NCBI GenBank assembly: GCA_900095095.1
Contig: FMBT01000345.1
Location: 62,001 to 126,000, forward strand
From: Fragilariopsis cylindrus CCMP1102
Taxonomy: Eukaryota > Bacillariophyta > Bacillariophyceae > Bacillariales > Bacillariaceae
Length of the DNA stretch: 64,000 nt
Direction of reading: 5' to 3'
Positions 22,247 through 34,700 of this stretch are shown here, piece after piece. Position numbers and translations under genes: made by a program. The stretch's first letter is position 1; each line of letters opens with the position of its first letter. Under the pieces are notes generated by a model, which saw only the letters and a list, made by a program, of their open reading frames with translations, was not told the DNA's origin and searched no databases.

Positions 22247-24082
22247 ATGAGCCATCATATTACTACAGGCAGCAGTGCCGATACCGATAACGACAACGAC
22301 GGCAGACGATATTATTGTCATTCGACGACGACGACCAAAAAGCCTCGCCCGCTGATGACGCCAACGCGAAGAAAGAAAAGGCAACGACCAATAATAACAA
22401 GAACTGGTATCTATTGCGTTGTGGTTGCTGCTGCTGCTGCGTCGCTTATTATTGGTATTGCCACTTTGTCAATGTCAATAATCGGCGGCTATGATCCGTC
22501 TCTAATCATAAGTGGTGGTGATGGAAGCTTTAATATTAATAAGAAGAAGAATCTATTTGTCGTAGTTGATGCCTTCGTTACGACGACGACGAAATCGAAA
22601 TCGACGTTGAAATCGAACAGAAGTCAAAGGGAAAGAATAAGAAGAAGAAGGGGTAGTTTTAGCAATCAATTGTCGTCGTCATCATTGTCAAGAAGAAAAG
22701 AAAGTTCATCACAATTAGAAATGGTTTTACCACATTTTGGAAATTTTGAATTTATTGAATCAGCGAATGCAGCAACAACAATGACGAATATATTACCATT
22801 TAAAGGTTTATCCAATCAATTCCAATCCACAAGTAATAATGTTCCCGTTGTACTGCAGTTGAAAGATTATGCACCCCAAGCAACTAATTTATTTAATAAT
22901 ATGAAATTACCAGCCTCTATTGTGACCGCTGGGATGATTAGTTTAGGATTTGCGACCTCCTTTCCAGAATTACCCCGAGATACAGTCGAACGTGTCTATT
23001 CACCAGAATTACGTGAACGATGTGAAGGGTTAAAACGTTTGCATATCGTTGTGGCATTAGTCGCCGTCACATCCGAATTAATTGTGGTCTTATTTGCAGC
23101 TGTCGAAGTGAATCAATTAACGGAACGATTATATGAACCAGCCTTATCGGTATGGGATTTAATCCAACGTGATTGTGATTTAGCCTGGTCGGCTGTCAAT
23201 TCACATTTTGTATTAGGTATTATTGGATTTGTGACGATGTTAGCCATCCGTGCGTACGTAATGTTAATTGCCTCATCGGCCAGTAATGAATTAATGACCG
23301 CATCCTTAACCGGTATTACGGCATCGTTATGTTTAATGATCTCTATTGTCAATCGTGGTGTCGAATCGGGTGGTGGTACTACTGATGCACGATATGGATC
23401 GACCATATTAGATTTATTTGTCCATTATGCGGAACTACTTTTTAAAAGTGCAATCAATGTCAATGATCCAGGACCATTACAATTCAGTGCGATATGTTTA
23501 CAAGCAATAAGTTTTTTCTTCTTATTGAATGTACTGTTGTTAGATAATGGTAAAATGGATTATAATTATTGTGATGATGATTCCTGTTCGATTGATAATA
23601 TGTTATTAATTGAAAATAATGAAAATGAAAATGATAATGAGACAAATGAGACAAATACGAAAGATGATACAAATAATGAGGATATTGACTATTTGAATTC
23701 ATTAACACGAATTAATGGCAATAGTACTACTACTACTACTACTGCTGCTACCATCGATATTGAAGACGAAGACAGCAACGGTGAAGAGTTCGTTGATGAC
23801 AGAACAACTGTATACAAAGTAGTAGTAGAAGAGAAAGTAGTTGATAACGTAGTAGAGGTAAAAGCAGAAGAAGAAAACGAAGATATTGACAATGATAATC
23901 ACAATAATAATCATGAGGACTATGATAAACTCACAGAGAATGAAATAAAGGTACAAAAAATTGTGTTAAAACTAAAAGAAGAAGCAGAACGTCGTAAAAA
24001 TGATCCATCCATTGAATTATTGGAGGAAGAAGAAAGGAGACGGAAAGATGATAATGATTGTTCATCTGTAGGTTTTTTGTAG
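22247..24082 (+). CDS. Multi-pass membrane protein, possibly plastid-targeted, function unknown
   Basis: Single exon, 611 residues. A basic N-terminus (about 1-52) precedes a hydrophobic segment (about 53-85) and, some 25 residues later, FVVVDAFVTTTTKSKSTLKS. This is a D-A-F motif followed by a Ser/Thr/Lys/Arg-rich stretch, which resembles a diatom bipartite plastid presequence; a start at an internal Met near residue 37 would shorten the pre-region. The core (about 215-430) has five hydrophobic segments, including LHIVVALVAVTSELIVVLFA, FVLGIIGFVTMLAIRAYVML, LTGITASLCLMISIV and FSAICLQAISFFFLLNVLLL. The C-terminal 180 residues are acidic and Asn-rich and end in a charged coil (IKVQKIVLKLKEEAERR). 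No family recognised. Confidence 0.72.
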   Translation: MSHHITTGSSADTDNDNDGRRYYCHSTTTTKKPRPLMTPTRRKKRQRPIITRTGIYCVVVAAAAASLIIGIATLSMSIIGGYDPSLIISGGDGSFNINKKKNLFVVVDAFVTTTTKSKSTLKSNRSQRERIRRRRGSFSNQLSSSSLSRRKESSSQLEMVLPHFGNFEFIESANAATTMTNILPFKGLSNQFQSTSNNVPVVLQLKDYAPQATNLFNNMKLPASIVTAGMISLGFATSFPELPRDTVERVYSPELRERCEGLKRLHIVVALVAVTSELIVVLFAAVEVNQLTERLYEPALSVWDLIQRDCDLAWSAVNSHFVLGIIGFVTMLAIRAYVMLIASSASNELMTASLTGITASLCLMISIVNRGVESGGGTTDARYGSTILDLFVHYAELLFKSAINVNDPGPLQFSAICLQAISFFFLLNVLLLDNGKMDYNYCDDDSCSIDNMLLIENNENENDNETNETNTKDDTNNEDIDYLNSLTRINGNSTTTTTTAATIDIEDEDSNGEEFVDDRTTVYKVVVEEKVVDNVVEVKAEEENEDIDNDNHNNNHEDYDKLTENEIKVQKIVLKLKEEAERRKNDPSIELLEEEERRRKDDNDCSSVGFL

Positions 24083-25133
24083 TTATAGTATATAGTTTAA
24101 GACTAACATTTCAAAGATATAATAATTAAAATTTAAATTTAAAGAAGGAAAAAAGAAAACACAAATAAATAAAAGAAAGAAAGAAAAAGTCGTGTCAAAG
24201 AAAAACTCAAATAAATAAATGAATAATGATACAATCAATCACACACACATAAAAACAAAACAAAAAAAGGATGAATAAAAACAAAATAATATCGATCTAA
24301 AATTTTAGAAAAATAAATTAAAATAACACCATTGAGAACGGATAGTAGGGAAAAAGAGCCTTGTATGTGCGTCCCCATTTATTTATATTCAAACTGCAAA
24401 AAGTCGTCGTCTCTTTTTTTTTCCATTGAATATAGAGTACTGTAAAACGTAACGTACGTAGTAGGGTTATCTTTTAGAATCGAATTGGATGGAAACCGAA
24501 TATTGCATATTTTATATCTGGTCTAGTCGGCTCGGTTCGCTTCTGTTCAGGCCTACTGTCCATAAACTCTTTATATAACGAGGAGCCAGCGAATTCTTAT
24601 AGTGTACTAACCATGATATTACTTTGGGAATCGAATGAATGAATGAATCCCCAAGCGCCTCTTAAAGCTACAATGGCTCAAACTCTAGAAATAAAGGGCC
24701 ATTGAGAAATCCTTGGGGTATCATCCGTTTAAAGCTGAATCGCGCGGGCGCTCTGGGGGACGTGAATTTTCGCTGATTTTCGATTTTTTTTTCAAATCGA
24801 GGATGTTCCAGCGGTGTGAATCGAATTCCAGTGTAGGTAGGACCTACAAGAGGCTCGCAGCATGCTTAGTTACTTATAACAGACTACAAACCCTACTGTT
24901 AACAGACAATACTGCTGTACAGTATTGTACATTCTATAATTATGTGATAGTAGGACTACAGTACTCTACTGAACTATTTCATGAATTCATTCTTATATTA
25001 TCATTATTAGTATTTTTATAAATTGTTTAGAATATGGTTTATATTTCGTGATTCTTATATTTTACTTTACTTATTATGGGGGGGGGGGGGGGGGGTCCAA
25101 GACAGACAGACGACAACGAGTCTACTTGTTCCT
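24083..25133. other. Convergent intergenic region with an 18-G run
   Basis: AT-rich 3' DNA of two convergent genes. It has A-rich and AAATAAA-like stretches after 24083, a small perfect hairpin ACAATACTG/CAGTATTGT near 24905-24927, and a homopolymer of about 18 G at 25078-25095 just beyond the end of the minus-strand gene. No gene. Confidence 0.5.
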
Positions 25134-27944
25134 TCATTTTTTCTTCTTTTTAGATTTACTTTTTTTATTACTTTTCTTCTTGTTATTGTTACTGTTGTTT
25201 CCAGTAGTAGTATTTTCGTCATCAGCAGAATTATCTGTTGACGTATTACCTCCTTTTGCTACCTTCGACTTACCATCTTTGTTATCATTATCATTGTCAT
25301 TCTCATCCTCTAATTGAAACATTTTCATTATATCATCAACTTCATTTTCTTTTAAATGGACACCAATTTTTCTAGATGGATGTAAAAATACATCACAATC
25401 TTTAATTAATTTATGCATATTAGTAATATTCTTTGCGTCTCTATTTTTATCTGCACTACCCTTGTGAAATATTGGTAGTAGACTTTCAAAATCTAATTTT
25501 GCTTCTTTGTATTGTTTTTTATGATAATAGGCTAATCCTCTTCGATAGATTGATGGTACATGCTTTGGATCTCGTTCAATGGCTAAAGAATAGATTTGTA
25601 TCTTTTCATTACCACCATTCGCCGCATCTACACCACACATATGAGACAAGTATCCATAATTAAAATGGATCAAGACATAACATAATTCATCATACCAGAC
25701 TCTAGTTGAAAAATCTTGATAATAATAATATAAATCACGTAAATTTTGTCGATGTTGTTGGGAATTATAATTATGATTTTCTTGGGCATTATCGCACACC
25801 GAATTAAACCATTGTTGCCCTTCTCTAATTTCACTTGGTCGTTGATGACACAATGTGATTGTACATAAGGATATATTAATATAATCTGTATCCACTACCA
25901 TACCATTTTCATCTTGATTTTGATTATTACCATTTTCAGTATATATTTCATCAACTATAGTACACGGTTCATCAGTAGTAGATTCGATGGGTGGTTCTGT
26001 TGTTGTCTTTCCTTTACCTTCAGTTACAGTTCCATCTTCATTCATATAGTTTTCATCATCCGAAACACCATTCAAATAACAAAATTTAGTTAACATTTCA
26101 ATAGATTCTTTATATTTACCATCATAAAATAATTGAAGTCCACTTTTATATAAATCAAATGATACATATCCTGCACCTTCCTTGTTATTATAATTTGGAT
26201 CATCAACTAGTAGTACATCTTCTACCAATAGATCATCGGTAGTAATTTGTGATTTTTCTTCGGTCGTATCATCCTTATTCTTGTTGTTGTTGTCATCGTT
26301 CTCTTCTTCTAAACCACTACCACTACTGTTATCAGTAGTAGTAGTATCAGTAGTAGTAGGAGCAGTACGTTGCTCTAATGACTTTTGATCGACCTCTAAG
26401 ACTTTACCGTTCCATTTAAAGGGTGTCTCCGCATGTTGTTTCAGAGCGGCAGTCACAGGAGCCTCACAATCATAATCGACGAATGCCAATACCAAATTAT
26501 TTTTTTGAGGGTTCAGATTGGTACCAACAATTCTAGACTTCGTGGCCACCGCAAACGGTTGGAACATCGTCAAAATATCCTGTTCCTTCACGTTGTCACT
26601 CAGATTCTTGATCACTAAAGTATAGTCGGGATTACGTTTTTTCCTACTTCGATTTTGTGGTTGTTGTTGTTCTTTTGATTTTAGGTGGTCCGCTTCACCA
26701 TCACCGTCGACTTCGGTAGCTTGTTTCTTTTTCTTCCTCTTCTTCTTCTTATTTTTGGTGGTAGTGGCATTAGTAACGTTTTCAATAGTAGGTGGTTCTT
26801 CTAGTAAGTCGTCGGACGATGATGATGATGATGATGTTGATGTTGATGATGAACCATCTGAATCTGAATCTGAATCCGATAATGCGTCATCTCCGTCTCC
26901 ATCGTCTAATTCACCAAAGTCTCTACTTCTTTGACGTTGACGTTGATGATGAGAATTTGAAGTCTTTAACGCTAAGAATGGATTACTTGTTGGTGTTTTG
27001 TTGACACCATGATTGAGTGTTGCAGTATATTCCACTGGTGCTGTTATAGTTCTTGTCCATGATGATAGTAAAGAAGGACTACTAGTACTAGTACTACTAG
27101 TACTACTTCTCCTTTTCATTGGTGATGTAGTAGTAGTCGATTTCTTTTTCTCGTCCTCTGGCAGGGTTGTTGATGCTACTACCGATGACGAGGCATTCAC
27201 CATCTCTTTTGCCGTAATGTCGTCTTCTGGTAATAATAACATCATTTCTTCTGCTGCTTCACCTGATTCCGATGCATCATAAACCATAGTCGCTGTCATG
27301 GTCAAAGTTTCTTCTGATGATGGCCACTGTGTATCTTCTTCTTCTTCTTTAACCGCCGCCGTGGTGTGTGCTATCCATGGTGATGATGTTGGAACGGGTG
27401 CGTCTAATGAAATCGTTCTTCTTTCTGGTGTAGTTGAAGTTGTATTATTTGTAGTTGAAGTAGTACTATTATTACTGGAATTAGTAAAACCCATAATTGA
27501 ATTATGTTGTTTTATTTTATATTGAACGTCCAATCTTTTTTGTATTTCACGTATTGATTTTTTATAAGCTTTTTTAAATTGTACCACATCCGTTAAAGTA
27601 TCATTCGCGGTCGCATCATGAACAATGACATTCCGTTCGGTCATAATATAATATAATGCATCAATGACATCTTGTTCTAAATAATATGAAATTTTACGTA
27701 TCGAATCTAATAAATTATCTTTTTGTGGATTAATACAATCAATTTGATGTAATAAATCAGCGATAGTCCGTGCCGAACGTACCGCTAGTACTAAATCAGC
27801 ACCATTCTTCCAATCCAACCGACGTTGTTTCATGGTATATAATTGATATTTATTATCCACGTTGGTATAGGGTGGTGGAATATGTGGAATTTGACTATTC
27901 TGTTGTTGTTGTTGAGGCTGTTGAGGCTGATGATCGTTTGCCAT
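25134..27944 (-). CDS. RRM and TPR protein with an N-terminal HEPN-like helical domain
   Basis: Single exon, 936 residues from ATG 27944. Residues about 40-145 are an all-helical domain ending ALYYIMTERNVIVHDA, an R-x4-H arrangement typical of HEPN domains (inference). Residues 150-440 are disordered, Ser/Thr-rich with Lys runs. An RRM lies at about 441-522 with RNP2-like LVIKNLS and a degenerate RNP1 (LVLAFVDYD). TPR-like units follow at about 597-627 (GLQLFYDGKYKESIEML) and about 785-830 (AIERDPKHVPSIYRRGLAYY, then KKQYKEAKLDFESLL). The end is an Asn/Lys-rich tail with poly-Lys. The combination suggests an RNA-binding scaffold, perhaps acting in RNA processing or with a chaperone. Position next to the BEACH gene in the same orientation looks incidental. 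Confidence 0.8.
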   Translation of the reverse strand: MANDHQPQQPQQQQQNSQIPHIPPPYTNVDNKYQLYTMKQRRLDWKNGADLVLAVRSARTIADLLHQIDCINPQKDNLLDSIRKISYYLEQDVIDALYYIMTERNVIVHDATANDTLTDVVQFKKAYKKSIREIQKRLDVQYKIKQHNSIMGFTNSSNNSTTSTTNNTTSTTPERRTISLDAPVPTSSPWIAHTTAAVKEEEEDTQWPSSEETLTMTATMVYDASESGEAAEEMMLLLPEDDITAKEMVNASSSVVASTTLPEDEKKKSTTTTSPMKRRSSTSSTSTSSPSLLSSWTRTITAPVEYTATLNHGVNKTPTSNPFLALKTSNSHHQRQRQRSRDFGELDDGDGDDALSDSDSDSDGSSSTSTSSSSSSSDDLLEEPPTIENVTNATTTKNKKKKRKKKKQATEVDGDGEADHLKSKEQQQPQNRSRKKRNPDYTLVIKNLSDNVKEQDILTMFQPFAVATKSRIVGTNLNPQKNNLVLAFVDYDCEAPVTAALKQHAETPFKWNGKVLEVDQKSLEQRTAPTTTDTTTTDNSSGSGLEEENDDNNNKNKDDTTEEKSQITTDDLLVEDVLLVDDPNYNNKEGAGYVSFDLYKSGLQLFYDGKYKESIEMLTKFCYLNGVSDDENYMNEDGTVTEGKGKTTTEPPIESTTDEPCTIVDEIYTENGNNQNQDENGMVVDTDYINISLCTITLCHQRPSEIREGQQWFNSVCDNAQENHNYNSQQHRQNLRDLYYYYQDFSTRVWYDELCYVLIHFNYGYLSHMCGVDAANGGNEKIQIYSLAIERDPKHVPSIYRRGLAYYHKKQYKEAKLDFESLLPIFHKGSADKNRDAKNITNMHKLIKDCDVFLHPSRKIGVHLKENEVDDIMKMFQLEDENDNDNDNKDGKSKVAKGGNTSTDNSADDENTTTGNNSNNNKKKSNKKSKSKKKKK

Positions 27945-28784
27945 AATACTACTATATTATGATATATCAGTCTTTTATTATGATCTTTTTTGATAAATGA
28001 ATGAATTGAGAAGAATAGTGGCTGTAAGAGATCTCGTTGTTATGATCATTGCTTTTGTTTCTTACTTACTCTACTTACTTGTGCATGCATATCTCGTCAA
28101 AAAAGCAAAAGTGTCTCCTTTTTCTTTTCGCTCTTTTCTTTCAGCTTCGTTTCTTCACATTCAACGAAGCTTTTGGGCGTACGTGGATGTGGCATGCTGC
28201 TGTTCAACTACTGGCTGTCATATCGGCCTTGCCGTGCGTCAATGAAGATGCGATCAATTTATATATGCGCGTACAGTACAGTACAGTACATAGTATTTTT
28301 TTAATGTTTTTAACCGTTATATAATATACGACAGAACCCCGAAGGATTATTATTGATGGTAGTATAGTAGTTCGATCGTTCACTAATTAACTAACTACGT
28401 AACTAACTAACTAACTAACTACTGTTACTGTAATTTGTCCATAAATATAGTCGTGCGGGATTAATATGGCGGATATTGCATGCATACTTTTAACGTTTCA
28501 ACGTTGAGAAAAATAAAAATATTACTGTACTGAATTTGATATTGAATAATGGCACTTCTCTTGAATGTACATAAACCTAAATGCTCCATACATGATGGAT
28601 GGAAATTGTACTACTAATATAACTAAAGGATGCGGATAAAGTCACAAACACAGCAGAGAACACTATTTTTAAATTAATTAATTTCTTCTGCTTTTAAATC
28701 TCTTATAATTAGAAATGAAACTATTTATTTAACGTTAGTTTTATTATTATGAATTTGCTACTCTTTAAATAATATCTGCGTATA
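27945..28784. other. Intergenic region between the BEACH and RRM-TPR genes
   Basis: It contains the 3' end of the minus-strand BEACH gene (near 28784) and the promoter of the minus-strand RRM-TPR gene (near 27944). A tetranucleotide (AACT)n run lies at about 28388-28424 and a GTACA repeat at about 28270-28290. No credible gene. Confidence 0.5.
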
Positions 28785-31700
28785 TTACTTCTTTTTGCCA
28801 AACATCCCGCCAAGGAAACCGGTAACTCCACGTTCCTTTACGTCGGTAGAAATCTCTTTCGAGATATCTTTCCCAACATCTGCGGCCATATTTCCTATGG
28901 CAGATGCTTTACCAAATACATTTTTGAAACGTCGAGCAGGAGCCGCCATAAGTGATCCAACACTTTGTGTAAGTCCAACCTTTTTATGCCGTTCGCTAAA
29001 GGCTGATATACCAGCGAGAGCATGCAATCTAAGTACTCCATTGGAACAGGCTACTGCAGCAACAATTGGTCGATTCAATGATGGGCCTAGGTCGATATCA
29101 AAAGCACGACTAACATCAGATGATAGTTCTTCGGATTCTGTTACTTGCCATTCATCTATATACTCAAGTGGTGTGATTGCAGAAAGTCGATGCACGGTCA
29201 CTCCCCGTCCAGAGCAGACTAGAATTGTCGTACCGTCTGGTGTAGAAACAATTTTATTTGGTACTCCTCTCCAACTTTCCAATGCTTTAGATCCAAGGGA
29301 AACTCCTTCCAGTGAAAACAATTGAAGCGTTATAACACTTCGAGTGGCATTCGTTTTCAATCTTGTCTCACAAACAGCAACCACGAATCCTTGTACAGAA
29401 ATCGCAACTGCAGGTGACTTAGCAAAAGTTGTTGTCATTTCGATACCCTTGGGCAAGTCAAGTGCATCTTTTGGTGGTTCAATAGTTCGAATCACGTTCC
29501 CGTTTCCTATAGAATGGAGGCAAAGTCGATTTTCTGAAACAGTCACGGCAATATTGATAGCGGCATTCAATCCGACGGCATGGATAGGAGAGCAACAATG
29601 ACCTGAAAATCGCACTCTAGGTCGCAATGGCAAGTAATGACTGGACATGAAGCGCCAAATAGAGGCGGATCCGTCCGAGCTTCCAACGATTGCCAGTTCT
29701 CCACCAACTCCCTAAAACAGAAATCGCAATAAAACAAGCACATGTGTGAGGGTAAAAAGAAAAGGAAAACAGCAATAGATGACGACAAGCTTGTTGCTAC
29801 CTCTTTATGATATTTTTGATACATGGTTTACTCACACCGTGACCTGCTGCAGTTCCAATTGGGTCAGTTGCGATGCATTGGATACGCGCCGAATGTACCG
29901 ACTTGATAACCGCCTCTCCTCGAACGACTCCCTTCGAGGGGTCAACTAGCTGCATCGCTAGCCCTCCGCGACCATCCCCATCAGAAAGTACAAGCAAAAC
30001 AGATCGGCCGGCAAACAATGTCTTTGAGATTGCGATAGCAGGGAATTCATCTCGTTGAGGCTTATGCACTAGCCGAGGGACGGTACGGAAACGCGTCAAC
30101 TCTCGTTGGGCAATGAAACAACCATTATCAAGAGGGAATTTCGTGTCACTTCCGAAACCTGATATCTCCGTCGACTCTTCAGCCTTCCACGCCCATCGAA
30201 AACAATGGAAAACTCCACGTTTGTCTACGGCCAAACATCGATCGGTGCCAGCAAGGCGCACACTAATCAACGGGGCATGTGGTCCAGGTGGAGGTGCATC
30301 CAAATGAACCCAATGCGATATAGGCGCCGAGAAAAATGGAAGATATAGTGGTTGACCAAAGATTTTATTATTTTGTGATGAGTAGTCGAACGACTCGTCT
30401 TGGTTACCACTTCGGCAATCAATACCAAAGGTATATGCACTTGTGATTTGGTAGAATGAAAGTCTCTTTTTATTTACGTATTGAACACGTCGAACATGCG
30501 GTCGAACAAATAATTGCATCGGACATTGACCAAAATGAGCAATCTGCAATTCAGTAGCGTGACGCAAACCTTCGTCTTCGATGGCAGCAACATCTACACT
30601 TCCGTAGTACGTTAGGTAAAAGAAAACATTATGTGCAGCAATCGCTTCTGGTCCTTGTTGTTTCCGACCAAACAAAAGATCGATCCAATCTGGTAGCATA
30701 GCTGAGCAGATATCGCTTTCTAAGGCACTCCTCATAACTTCGATGAATTTTTCTGGAGAGCCTTTTGCCCAAGGGGGCAAGGCAACATCTCCAATTATAT
30801 CGCCATCTTGTGAGGTTCCAAGCTTGAATTTATTTCCATTCTTCAAAAACGATGGCGCGCAATACCATTCTGGCGTTAATTCTTTGACTTCTGCTGCAGA
30901 TGACCCAGTGCACATTTCCCACGTGCGTGGAACAGATGAGAATAAACGATCTGCAACATCGAAATTCCCACCTTGCAGTTGTCTATGTAGACCAGCGAAT
31001 GGATGTAATCTAACAAGGAAGTGGAGTACTACTCCTGCATTTGTAGAATAGTGACTGAAAGAAATAGAATAAACAGTAAGCAAACATTAACCAAGAAAAA
31101 TCAAATGCATAGATTCCAGTATCAAAAAGATGAGAAACAACACGAAATACTTACCTCCCATACATAAATGGTGGAATCGATGGATCCGCAAAGGTATTGA
31201 AACGTTCGATAAAGTCCTCTAAACGACTAGGATTTAACGCTCCCATCGGCTTCGTGAGGTCTCGGAAATTACTAGGATCTGTAAGATCCGGTATTTCTTC
31301 GGAATGGTAGTTCGACAGAACCCACGGCATGATTGGATATTGACATGTATCGTTATAAGATCTTCCTGCGAGCATATTGAGGTGGAGGAGGTAATCGAAA
31401 TTTGTGATTCGACCTTCTACCCAGCCTATCGTCAAGCGACTCAATTGCTCGTGCATGAATTGTGGAGATCGGTCGGGCCATTGTTTGATAGCTTGTGGAG
31501 GAGCTCGCTTCATGATGGCGAATGCTGCGTCATCGCGGCGAGTATTTCCTTCGTAACCCGGTCCGAAATCAATGAACAACGACGTAGAAGGAGAGTATAA
31601 ACCGTACCCTCCAAAACTTGTTCCACCAGAAGGAATGAAAAATAATTCAATAGACGAATCCCTCAATCTATATCGTCGAAGGTAGACATGAGATAATTCT

Positions 31701-34700
31701 GATAGGCTCCATCGAATACTTTTAGGTCGTAAAGCAGCCATCATCTTCTGTCGGTTTACGATATCGTCGTGAATCTTCTCTTCATCGACGACACCACCTC
31801 TTGATTCTTCAATCATACGTTGCCGTTCGGCTTCTTCTCGAACAGACATTAATTCGCCCTCATACAATCCTTCGCTATCGACGTCGTATTCAAGAATCAG
31901 ATGTGTAGAAGTTAAAAGTAGTGAACATTTTCTACTGCCCTCCGTCTTGAAAAAGATAGTAAGGATAAAGACGACAAAAACAGGATTAGCTTGATTTTGG
32001 ATACGGTAGACACTGTGATTCGAATGTGATTCGCTCTGAATTATGCATTCGGAATTTTCGATTTTGTCAATCAATCAATCAATGAAACTTACCTTAACGT
32101 GAAGACAATCTTCAACATGTCTTTCTATCAATCCAGCGGCGGCAGAATGCATCAAGCCAAGAGTAGACGAAGAATTATCGGGTGGACTTGCAAAGGCACT
32201 TGCTGTGATATTGTAGTGTGCAGAGCCAATTTTCGTCTTGTCAAACGTCTCACTACCATCATTCTCATCTTTGCTGAATTTATCATCTGCAGTGGTTTCG
32301 TCTGTTGCAGTATCGTTCTCGATTTTTTTGGATTTTTCTGAGAGAGCTGCTGCATCATCTTCAGTACGTGGTGTGGAAATTTCTAATGGCTTTTCATCGA
32401 AATCGTCATCAAGTGTATCTGAAGTAGGCAGTTCCAGTGCAGGTTCTTCCTCTATGTTAATTTCCTTTTTTGTGATATCAACAATTTCAAGATGACCTGA
32501 CTTGATCAATAATTGGGTAAATGCATCAATATCATTCGCTTCGTTGTTATTGTTGTTTCTATCCTTTACAGCAGTCTCATCAGTCTTGTCGTCGGGTCCA
32601 TGATCAAGATATTTTGGAATAAACCGTCTAAATTGTGGACTACACGGTATAGAAACGAGACGACTTCGAGCATCACGATTACCATCTGATATACCTCTCT
32701 CCCAAAGGTCATCGACGTTGCTATTTCTTAACATTTCCATATACCTCGACCAGCAGAATCGATCGGTAAAGGCGGCACAACTACTACGATGATTCGGAAG
32801 GAATATACCGGTAACTTCTATCATTCGAGACTTTTCTGCTGCAGCAAGTTCTATAAAAGTCGACATAGCATCAGCTGCACATTCCGATCCTTGGAAACGA
32901 AACAGTTCTAATTCAGGACTTGTTATTTCTACGACGCCGCTGCCCCTTGAAGAATTATCGTCGGAGGAGGATATCGAATTTAAATTGAAATCGAATAGTT
33001 TCACCAACTCGGTATCAACTGCATCGATGGCAGCATATTCATCCCAAGCATTTAAGAATGGTTCCAGTGTCGTCAAAACAACGTCCGCCGAAGTATTTAG
33101 ATCCTTACTTTTGTGATCAATTGGTGTTATACCACCATCCATCGCGGAGCATGTTTCTAATGCAGTACACAATCCTTCGTACTTTGACCATTCCATTTTT
33201 GCTCTGTTTATAGTCGATGATGTACCTCCTGCTGTAAGACCTTCGTGAAAGAGTAGAAAATCAGCACCTATTTCTTTCGTTGAAGAAGGAGATCCGAAAG
33301 ATATCTCTTCACTAGAATTACGAGAATTGATTCCCATCGACATCGAAGACGAAGGGACAATCGTATCACCAAGAATCAGATTTTCTATAGCATGCGAGTC
33401 TGCTGCAGCAGATTCACTAGCTGCTGAATCTTTGTGTTTCTGCTGCGACGAGTCGTTGTTGTCTTGATCACCTTCATTATATGCATCAAGTAATGCTGTG
33501 TCACGGCGACGATTTTCGCTATCGTATCGTACACGAATTTCTTCTGCTGTCATACACAATAACGATGTACACAGTTCAACACCCTTAGAGTCATTAGAAT
33601 TTTTATAGGATTGGATCGCACGTCGTAATGTCGCCATTGCACCCTAATAGTATATGTATTTGACAATAAAATATGAAAACGCATTTAAATAGATAAATAT
33701 AATGGTGAGAAAACAGAACAGAACAAAATAAAGAAATAACAATCAAAAAGCAGCAACAAAATAATGATAGGTTGATTCCTGCAATTGATCACTTACTAAC
33801 GCGATATCTCGTGCAGTCGCAAATGCCAAACCAACAACTGCTGCCATCAATGAATGACGAAGTTCTTTGGAAATATATTCGAGTAGATCAACAGGTTCGG
33901 GTTGGTCGTCGTTTGTCCCGGCGCCATAATTGTTACGTCCGCCACCGCCGCCACCGAATGGATAAGACTTTGGGATTCCAATAAGCCTACCACTCCGTAC
34001 ATTACCAACACACTCTAACATTACTCGTAATGTTGGTTGAAGAATTGGTAACATTATCTTAGCAGCAGCAGCAGTAGATTCTGCACCACGATTACCGCTT
34101 CGTTCATGTGAAAATGGAAGGATACTGCTAAAGTTGTTACTGCCGGTATCGTGATCAGCATCGTCTGAAACTACTGGTGGTGTAGGTAGAATCAATTGAC
34201 ACCTTTGGATATGGAAAGAGGTATGAATGAATGAGAGAAGGAAAGTTGGTTAGTTCTGTTTTGATTCGGTTCAATTCAATTCAAATCAAATCAATTCGAA
34301 TCAAATCAAATTAAATCAAATCAAATGCATTCGCTGTTTATCTATACTGTATAACGTACCAACCCGTTGTATCACGACCATATGAACATACATGCAAAAG
34401 TGAACACATTAATAGGATTTGATCATTCGAATATCGTTTGTTGTTGATAGTACCATCAGAAATAATTAAAGGAAAAACAAGTAATTCCTTTTCTTCGATT
34501 AATAAACATAATCTTGATATAGCAGAACTAAGTGGTTGTGTCCATAATTCCCATTGATAATCACGTTTAAGACATTTCATTAATACCATAGCAAGAATAC
34601 GACAGAGTACATTTTTGGTTGATGGATCATACTCTTCCTTGTTTGCACTTCCGACGGATGCGGCTGTGGCTGCGGTACTAATACTACTACTATCAACCGC

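Noticed and set aside
28795-29325. 176-codon plus-strand open frame
   Set aside because: Antisense to the last BEACH exon, whose WD40 sequence and splice join are well supported.
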